A program made the translations under genes and the position numbers. From Pseudoxanthomonas suwonensis (GTDB lineage Bacteria > Pseudomonadota > Gammaproteobacteria > Xanthomonadales > Xanthomonadaceae), in the NCBI GenBank assembly GCA_003240695.1, contig QFNC01000004.1, positions 62,001 through 126,000 on the forward strand: DNA of 64,000 nucleotides, in the 5' to 3' direction. Below the pieces are notes generated by a model. It ran no database searches. It had not been told where the DNA came from and saw only the letters and a program-made list of their open reading frames with translations. Shown here in pieces: positions 58,234 through 64,000 of this stretch. How positions within the stretch are numbered: position 1 is the first letter of the stretch; every line of letters starts with the position of its first letter.

Positions 58234-59159
58234 CGCTTGGTTCCGATCAGTGAAATCACGTCGAAGTGCGGCGGACGCTTCTCGTGGGTCACCGTGCCGC
58301 CTTCGGTGACGGTCAGGCCTGCCTTGTCCAGCAGGCGGCGCAGTTCCTTCTCGCTGAAACCCAGATTCACGTGGCCGTAGCGTTCCACCTCGGCGCGGTG
58401 CTCGTGACGGCCCAGGCTGGACAGCAGCAGGCGACCGCCCGGGCGCAGCACCCGAACCGCTTCCAGCACGGCCTGCTGCGGCTGATCCGCATAGGTCAGC
58501 GCATGCATCATCACCACCAGGTCGAACGCGGCATCGGCGAAGGGCAGGGCATGCATGTCGCCCTGCTGCACCTGCACGTTGGCGAAGCGGCGCAGCCGCT
58601 CGCTGGCGGCGGCCACCACGCGCGGACTGGCATCCACGCACACGTAGCGCTGCGCGTGTGGAGCCAGCAGTTCGGCCAGCACGCCATCGCCGGAGGCGAT
58701 GTCCAGCACATCGCCCGGCGCCAGCAAGGGCAGCGCGGAACGTGCCAGTGCTTCCCACGTGCGGCCCGGCGAATAGTGGCGTTCCATGTCGCCGGCCACG
58801 CTGTCGGCCCAGTTCTGGTCGGCGGCGCGCATGGCCAGCACGGCCGGGACGCGCGCGGCATCCTGCTGCAGCAGCGGATCGTCGCTGCCGGTGCTGATCG
58901 ATCGCCACAGCGCCTGCTGCGCTGCATCCAGCGCGGCATCGTCGAAGCGGTAGTACGACGAAACGCCGGCGCGGCGATCGCGGACCAGTCCGGCCTCCTT
59001 CAGGCGGGCGAGATGGGTGGACACACGCGGCTGCGCCAGCCGGGTGATGGCCGACAGCTCCGCAACCGTCAATTCCTCATGCTGCAGCAGTGACAGCAGC
59101 CGCACTCGCGTGGCATCGGCGAATACCTTCAGCCGTGCCGACCAGCCTTCCAGGTCCAC
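58230..59159 (-). CDS. sahR: ArsR-family regulator fused to methyltransferase domain, SahR-like
   Basis: 309 aa. An ArsR winged helix (ADATRVRLLSLLQHEELTVA, then LAQPRVSTHLARLKEAGLVRD, residues 10-75) is joined to a class I SAM-binding domain (DVLDIASGDGVLAELLAPHA, from about 140). This is the SahR design, in which the methyltransferase-like domain senses S-adenosylhomocysteine and the repressor controls SAM-cycle genes. Coupling to both metH genes supports this. GTG 59159 start. A true methyltransferase is the alternative. Confidence 0.85.
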   Translation of the reverse strand: MDLEGWSARLKVFADATRVRLLSLLQHEELTVAELSAITRLAQPRVSTHLARLKEAGLVRDRRAGVSSYYRFDDAALDAAQQALWRSISTGSDDPLLQQDAARVPAVLAMRAADQNWADSVAGDMERHYSPGRTWEALARSALPLLAPGDVLDIASGDGVLAELLAPHAQRYVCVDASPRVVAAASERLRRFANVQVQQGDMHALPFADAAFDLVVMMHALTYADQPQQAVLEAVRVLRPGGRLLLSSLGRHEHRAEVERYGHVNLGFSEKELRRLLDKAGLTVTEGGTVTHEKRPPHFDVISLIGTKR

Positions 59160-59172
59160 GATTCATCTCTTT

Positions 59173-59218
59173 ATCCGGATTCAAAGATAATTGTCGCGCT
59201 GAAAGGCGGCGCGGTCAA
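59173..59218 (-). promoter_or_regulatory. Promoter with palindromic element upstream of sahR-metH
   Basis: Minus strand TTGACC (59213-59218) and GACAAT (59190-59195), 17-nt spacer. Between the -10 and the GTG lies the palindrome ATCCGGAT (59173-59180) flanked by TCTTT and AAAGA, a plausible autoregulatory ArsR/SahR site. The -10 matches consensus at 4 of 6 positions. Confidence 0.5.
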
Positions 59219-59279
59219 CGTCAGGCTGTGCCGACGCGGGTCGACCGGTACAATGCGCTGCTGCCTGCAGGAGATGACC

Positions 59280-60428
59280 GTGGATTTCAGCTTCACCGAC
59301 GAACAATTGATGATCCAGGACGTGGCCCGTCGCATCGCCCAGGAGGTGATCGCGCCAACCGCGGAGCAGTTCGATCGCAGCGGCGAGTTTCCGCTGGACA
59401 ACATCCGCACCCTGGGCGAGAACGGCCTGATGGGCATCGAGGTGCCGGCCGAATACGGGGGCGCGGGCATGGATCCGGTGGCCTACGTGCTGGCGATGAT
59501 CGAGGTCGCGGCCGCCGATGCCGCGCACAGCACCATCATGTCTGTGAACAACTCGCTGTTCTGCAACGGCATCCTGACCCACGGCACCGAGGCGCAGAAG
59601 CAGCTGTACGTGCGCGCGATCGCCGAAGGCCGCGAGATCGGCGCCTTCGCACTGACCGAGCCGCAGTCCGGCTCCGACGCCACGGCCATGCGCTGCCGTG
59701 CGGTGAAGCAGGCCGACGGCAGTTTCGTGGTCAACGGCAAGAAAAGCTGGATCACCTCCGGCCCGGTGGCGAAATACATCGTGCTGTTCGCGATGAGCGA
59801 GCCGGACAAGGGCGCAAAGGGCATCACCGCGTTGCTGATCGATACCACCCGCGAAGGCTTCCATCGCGGCAAGACCGAACCCAAGCTGGGCATCCGCGCG
59901 TCGGCCACCTGCGAGATCGAATTCACCGATTACGTGGTGCAGGCCGACGAGGTGCTGGGCAAGGAAGGAGAAGGCTTCAGGATCGCCATGAGCGTGCTGG
60001 ACGCCGGTCGCATCGGCATCGCCAGCCAGGCCATCGGCATCGCCCGTGCCGCCTACGAGGCCACACTGGCCTACGTGAAGGAGCGCAAGGCCTTCGGTCA
60101 GCCGATCGGCGCGTTCCAGATGACCCAGGCCAAGATCGCCGACATGAAGTGCAAGCTGGACGCCGCCTGGCTGCTGACCCTGCGTGCCGCCTGGAAGAAG
60201 GCCCAAGGCGAACGCTTCACCACCGAGGCTGCCGTGGCCAAGCTGACCGCATCCGAGGCAGCGATGTGGATCGCCCACCAGGCCGTGCAGATCCATGCCG
60301 GCATGGGCTATTCGAAGGAAATGCCGATCGAGCGATATTTCCGCGATGCCAAGATCACCGAAATCTACGAAGGCACCAGCGAGATCCAGCGCCTCGTGAT
60401 CGCCCGCAACGAGACCGGCCTGCGCTGA
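59280..60428 (+). CDS. Acyl-CoA dehydrogenase
   Basis: 382 aa flavoenzyme. VDFSFTDEQLMIQDVARRIA, FALTEPQSGSDATAMRC, and the C-terminal RYFRDAKITEIYEGTSEIQR with catalytic Glu are typical of short/medium-chain enzymes; substrate not determined. GTG 59280 is preferred because AGGAG is 6 nt upstream and relatives start at the same residue; ATG 59274 abuts the ribosome site. TACAAT at 59249-59254 may be the -10. Confidence 0.93.
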   Translation: MDFSFTDEQLMIQDVARRIAQEVIAPTAEQFDRSGEFPLDNIRTLGENGLMGIEVPAEYGGAGMDPVAYVLAMIEVAAADAAHSTIMSVNNSLFCNGILTHGTEAQKQLYVRAIAEGREIGAFALTEPQSGSDATAMRCRAVKQADGSFVVNGKKSWITSGPVAKYIVLFAMSEPDKGAKGITALLIDTTREGFHRGKTEPKLGIRASATCEIEFTDYVVQADEVLGKEGEGFRIAMSVLDAGRIGIASQAIGIARAAYEATLAYVKERKAFGQPIGAFQMTQAKIADMKCKLDAAWLLTLRAAWKKAQGERFTTEAAVAKLTASEAAMWIAHQAVQIHAGMGYSKEMPIERYFRDAKITEIYEGTSEIQRLVIARNETGLR

Positions 60429-60505
60429 CATGCCGCCGGCTGCACCCGGTATGCACGACCCGACCGCCCGGCCAGTCCGGGCGTCTGCATGATGGAGACC
60501 ATCCG

Positions 60506-63500
60506 ATGACCCGCAAATCAGCAGCATCCGCATCGCGCACGCCACGTTCGAAACCGGCCGATGCGGCGCCGTCCGCACGGATCCTGCGCGTTCTGGACGC
60601 CGACACCCCCTCGCCCGGCGCGAAAGCCTTTGCCCAGCTGTTCTTCGAGCGGCTCAGCGAGGAGGAAGCCGGGTTGCGCTCGCCGCAGGAATGGGCTGCG
60701 CTGGCATCGGATTTCCTGCAATTCGCCCGGCAGCGGAAACCCGGCCAGCTGGCCTTGCGCATCTTCAATCCCCACCCCCGTCGCGACGGCTGGGAAAGTC
60801 CGCGTTCGGTCGTGCAGATCGTCAACGACGACATGCCGTTCCTGGTGGATTCGATCAGCATGGCGCTGGCCGACCAGGGCGTGGGCGTGCATGCGCTTGG
60901 TCACCCGGTGATCGCCGTGCAGCGCGACAGCGCCGGCAAGCTGGAGTCCGTTGGCAGCGGTGCGCTCGAATCGATGATGCACATCGAAATCGACCGGTTG
61001 TCGGCGCGCGACGGCGCACGCATGGAAGAAGTCCTGCGCGACGTGCTGGACAAGGTGCGAGCGGCCGTCCGCGACTGGCCCGGGATCAAGCAGCGGATGC
61101 TGGAGGCCGCAGCCGAACTTCCCGCCCGTGCCGGTGCGCGATTCACTGCCGAGCAGATCAGCGAAGCGCAGGCGTTCCTGGAATGGGCCGCCGACGATCA
61201 CTTCACGTTCCTCGGCTACCGTCGCTACAAGGTCGGTCGTCGTGGCGAGCAGCGCATGCTGGCGGCCGTTCCGGACACGGGCCTGGGGCTGCTGCGGGAA
61301 CACGCCTCCGCGCGGCGTCCGCTGGAGTCGCTGGGCGCCAACGCGATGCGCCTGGCAGGCAAACTGGAGCCGCTGATCCTGACCAAGACCAATTCGCGTT
61401 CGAAGGTGCATCGGCCGGGTTACATGGACTACATCGGCGTGCTCGAATTCGACGCCGATGGCGAGCCGATCGCCGAGCACCGCTTCATCGGGCTGTACAC
61501 CTCCGCGGCCTATCACCGGCGACCGTGGGACATCCCGATCGTGCGCCAGCGATTCGAACAGGTGATGGCCCGCTCGCGGCTCAACCGCAGCGGGCACAGC
61601 GGCAAGGCACTCAAGCACATCCTGGAAACCCTGCCGCGCGAGGAACTGTTCCAGTCCGACGTGGACGAATTGACCGCCCTGGCCAGCGGCATCCTGGGCC
61701 TGCAGGAGCGTGCGCGCAGTCGCCTGTTCCTGCGGCGCAGCAAGTTCGGCCGCTTCTGGTCGGTGCTGGTGTACATCCCGCGCGATCGCTACAACACCGA
61801 AGTGCGCGTGCGCATCGAGCATCTGCTGAAGGACCGGCTGCAGGCCGATGCCGTCGACTCGGTGGTGCAGTTCGGCGAATCTCGGCTGGCGCAGCTGTAC
61901 TTCGTGGTGAGACCGCGCGGCGATGCCGACGTGGACATCGACCCGGCCGAACTGGAAGCGAGTCTGGCCACGATCATGCGAAACTGGCAGGACGACCTGC
62001 GCGAGGAGCTGATCCGGGTCAGTGGCGAGGACGATGGCCTGGCGCTGGCACAGCAGTACGGACGCGCACTGCCGGCCGGCTACATCGAACAGGTCTCGCC
62101 CGAGCGCGCGGCCGAGGATGTGCGCCAACTGGCTGCCCTCACGCCCGAGCGGCCGCTGGCGGTACGGATCGGCAAGCGCCGCGGCAGCGATGACGACGTG
62201 CGCTTCAAGCTGTTCCGCCTGCACGACGACATTCCGCTGTCCGACGTGCTGCCGGTGATGGAGAACATGGGTCTGCGCGTGATCGCCGAACACCCGCACC
62301 GGATCGAACTGCAGTGCGAAGGCGGCATGATCGAGCCGGTGCACATCCAGGATTTCGTGGTGGAACTGCCGCGCGGCGTCGGCGAACTGGAAACGCTGGC
62401 TCCACTGTTCGAGGAAGCCTTCCTGAGCACCTGGAACGGCGATGCGGAAAACGATGGCTTCAGCCGGTTGGTGCTGGCCGCCGGGCTGCACTGGCGGCAG
62501 GTCGCGGTGCTGCGCGCATACGGCAAGTACCTGCAGCAGATCGGCGTGCCGTTTTCGCAGGCCTACATCGAACAGACCTTCGCGCGGCATCCGCTGCTGG
62601 CGCGGCTGATCGTGGAACTGTTCGAAACCCGCTTCGATCCGGCCATCGGCAGCAAGCCCGCCGATCGCGACCGCAGCGCGTCCCTGCAGGCCGCACTGAC
62701 GGCATTGTCGGAGCATCCTGCGGCCCGAGCCGACCTGGTCGCTGGCCTGCCGGCGCGATTGAGCGGATCGCGGCAGGCGCGTTTCGATGCGTTGCGTGCC
62801 GCCATCGGCCAGTTGCTGGAGCATGTCACCAGCCTGGACGACGACCGCATCCTGCGCAGCTTCATCGACCTGATCAAGGCGACGCTGCGCTGCAATTACC
62901 ACATCGCCTATGCCGATGGCCTGCGCAAGGATGGCGGACCGGCGGATTATCTGAGTTTCAAGCTGGATCCGTCGCTGGTGCCCGACCTGCCCAGGCCGCG
63001 TCCGTACCGTGAAATCTGGGTGTGCGGTCCGCGCGTGGAAGGCACGCACCTGCGCTTCGGACCGGTGGCGCGAGGCGGCCTGCGCTGGTCCGACCGGCGC
63101 GAGGACTTCCGTACCGAAGTGCTGGGCTTGGTGAAGGCGCAGATGGTGAAGAACACGGTGATCGTGCCGGTCGGCAGCAAGGGCGGTTTCGTCGCCAAGC
63201 AGCTGCCGGATCCTGCGGTGGATCGCGATGCGTGGTTCGCTGAAGGCGTGGCCTGTTACAAGCGTTTCATCAACGGGCTGCTGGACATCACCGACAACCT
63301 GGTGGACGGTGTCGTGGTGCCGCCCGCCGGCGTGGTGCGTCACGACGGCGACGATCCCTACCTGGTGGTGGCTGCCGACAAGGGCACCGCCACGTTTTCC
63401 GACACCGCCAATGGCATCGCCCAGGCGCACGGCTTCTGGCTGGACGATGCCTTCGCCTCCGGCGGCTCGGTGGGCTACGACCACAAGGGAATGGGCATCA

Positions 63501-64000
63501 CCGCACGCGGCGCCTGGGAGTCGGTGAAGCGGCATTTCCGTGCATTGGGCCACGACACCCAGTCGCAGGATTTCACCTGTGCCGGCATCGGGGACATGTC
63601 CGGCGACGTGTTCGGCAATGGCATGCTGCTGTCGCCGCACATCCGGCTGGTGGCCGCGTTCGACCATCGCCACATCTTCCTCGATCCCGATCCCGATGCG
63701 GCCGCGTCGTTCCGCGAACGCCAGCGCCTGTTCGCGCTACCGCGCTCCAGCTGGGCCGATTACGACGCCGGGCTGATCAGCGCCGGTGGTGGCGTGCATG
63801 CGCGCAGTGCCAAGGCCATCGCCATCACGCCGCAGGTGCGGCATGCGCTGGGCCTTGGCGATGATGTCGAATCGCTGACGCCCAGCGAACTGATGGCGGC
63901 CATCCTGAAGGCGCCGGTCGACCTGCTGTGGAACGGCGGCATCGGCACTTACGTGAAATGCAGCCGCGAATCCAATGCCGATGTCGGCGATCGCGCCAAC
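60506..64000 (+). CDS. gdhB: NAD-specific glutamate dehydrogenase, large type, 3' end beyond window
   Basis: First 1165 residues of a protein that normally has about 1600-1650. The N-terminal half is regulatory with ACT-like segments (VVQIVNDDMPFLVDSISMAL). The catalytic part begins near residue 800 with FGPVARGGLRWSDRREDFRT and QMVKNTVIVPVGSKGGF, then DMSGDVFGNGML. It deaminates glutamate to 2-oxoglutarate, feeding the TCA cycle. GGAG lies 8 nt before ATG 60506. Confidence 0.95.
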   Translation, partial: MTRKSAASASRTPRSKPADAAPSARILRVLDADTPSPGAKAFAQLFFERLSEEEAGLRSPQEWAALASDFLQFARQRKPGQLALRIFNPHPRRDGWESPRSVVQIVNDDMPFLVDSISMALADQGVGVHALGHPVIAVQRDSAGKLESVGSGALESMMHIEIDRLSARDGARMEEVLRDVLDKVRAAVRDWPGIKQRMLEAAAELPARAGARFTAEQISEAQAFLEWAADDHFTFLGYRRYKVGRRGEQRMLAAVPDTGLGLLREHASARRPLESLGANAMRLAGKLEPLILTKTNSRSKVHRPGYMDYIGVLEFDADGEPIAEHRFIGLYTSAAYHRRPWDIPIVRQRFEQVMARSRLNRSGHSGKALKHILETLPREELFQSDVDELTALASGILGLQERARSRLFLRRSKFGRFWSVLVYIPRDRYNTEVRVRIEHLLKDRLQADAVDSVVQFGESRLAQLYFVVRPRGDADVDIDPAELEASLATIMRNWQDDLREELIRVSGEDDGLALAQQYGRALPAGYIEQVSPERAAEDVRQLAALTPERPLAVRIGKRRGSDDDVRFKLFRLHDDIPLSDVLPVMENMGLRVIAEHPHRIELQCEGGMIEPVHIQDFVVELPRGVGELETLAPLFEEAFLSTWNGDAENDGFSRLVLAAGLHWRQVAVLRAYGKYLQQIGVPFSQAYIEQTFARHPLLARLIVELFETRFDPAIGSKPADRDRSASLQAALTALSEHPAARADLVAGLPARLSGSRQARFDALRAAIGQLLEHVTSLDDDRILRSFIDLIKATLRCNYHIAYADGLRKDGGPADYLSFKLDPSLVPDLPRPRPYREIWVCGPRVEGTHLRFGPVARGGLRWSDRREDFRTEVLGLVKAQMVKNTVIVPVGSKGGFVAKQLPDPAVDRDAWFAEGVACYKRFINGLLDITDNLVDGVVVPPAGVVRHDGDDPYLVVAADKGTATFSDTANGIAQAHGFWLDDAFASGGSVGYDHKGMGITARGAWESVKRHFRALGHDTQSQDFTCAGIGDMSGDVFGNGMLLSPHIRLVAAFDHRHIFLDPDPDAAASFRERQRLFALPRSSWADYDAGLISAGGGVHARSAKAIAITPQVRHALGLGDDVESLTPSELMAAILKAPVDLLWNGGIGTYVKCSRESNADVGDRAN

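Noticed and set aside
59274..59276. ATG start of the acyl-CoA dehydrogenase
   Set aside because: Directly abuts the AGGAG site; the GTG 6 nt further fits spacing and family length.
60518..63673. A 1051-residue open frame antisense to the glutamate dehydrogenase gene
   Set aside because: High-GC shadow frame rich in His, Gln and Arg with no domain; the sense frame is clearly conserved.

Overview
The window is a contiguous, gene-dense chromosomal segment of a high-GC gammaproteobacterium. The gene content and order point to the Xanthomonadaceae/Lysobacteraceae (a Stenotrophomonas-, Lysobacter- or Thermomonas-like organism). Indicators are a FimX-type REC-PAS-GGDEF protein, PilH, a two-polypeptide cobalamin methionine synthase, a large NAD-glutamate dehydrogenase, a DUF1800/DUF1501 pair, the ugd-slyX linkage and a Xanthomonad-type palindromic intergenic repeat. 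There is no prophage, IS element, integrase or CRISPR array; this is mostly core chromosome. The assignment rests on recognition, not on a search.

Layout. 1-8.3 kb: fimX-like gene (runs off the left edge), epmB divergent from efp (EF-P and its lysine modifier), then a tightly coupled run of a secreted protein, an amidohydrolase (mtaD-like), ubiG, gph, a squalene/phytoene synthase-like protein and folE2. 8.3-12 kb: DUF1800-DUF1501 operon and tRNA-Phe. 12-20.3 kb: lipoprotein, then yggX, mutY, an AsmA-like gene and ftsY on the minus strand, and rsmD, coaD, a lipoprotein, a ferredoxin and ggt on the plus strand. 20.3-25.5 kb: metallo-hydrolase, TMEM43-like protein, permease and ABC ATPase, then an alcohol dehydrogenase. 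25.5-28.8 kb: a disrupted upp, a VanY-type peptidase, and a four-gene SPFH, small membrane protein, ribbon-helix-helix (RHH), PH-like membrane protein operon with a tandem operator. 28.8-35.6 kb: lipoprotein, ferritin-like protein, peroxiredoxin, DnaJ-like protein, a frameshifted gene, pilH, acuI and a LOG-family gene. 35.2-41.5 kb: the 2-oxoglutarate dehydrogenase operon sucA-sucB-lpd. 41.5-47.6 kb: ribosomal oxygenase operon, purB divergent from fumC, and a DUF2884 lipoprotein. 47.6-50.3 kb: ABC transporter controlled by a GntR/YtrA-type repressor with a clear palindromic operator. 50.4-54.4 kb: two FKBP isomerases, ugd, slyX and a DUF2058 gene. 54.4-59.2 kb: an ArsR-methyltransferase regulator (SahR-like) coupled to both halves of methionine synthase. 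59.3-64 kb: acyl-CoA dehydrogenase and the NAD-glutamate dehydrogenase (runs off the right edge).

Genes work together in several recognisable units: EF-P with its modifier, the SAM/SAH cycle operon with its own putative SAH sensor, the 2-oxoglutarate dehydrogenase complex, signal-recognition docking (ftsY), CoA synthesis and ubiquinone synthesis. Translational coupling by 4-nt start/stop overlaps is very common. The most notable departures from an ordinary core genome are the damaged upp gene, a second frameshifted gene, the SPFH/RHH operon with its 11-bp tandem GATATC repeat, and the SahR-like/metH operon.
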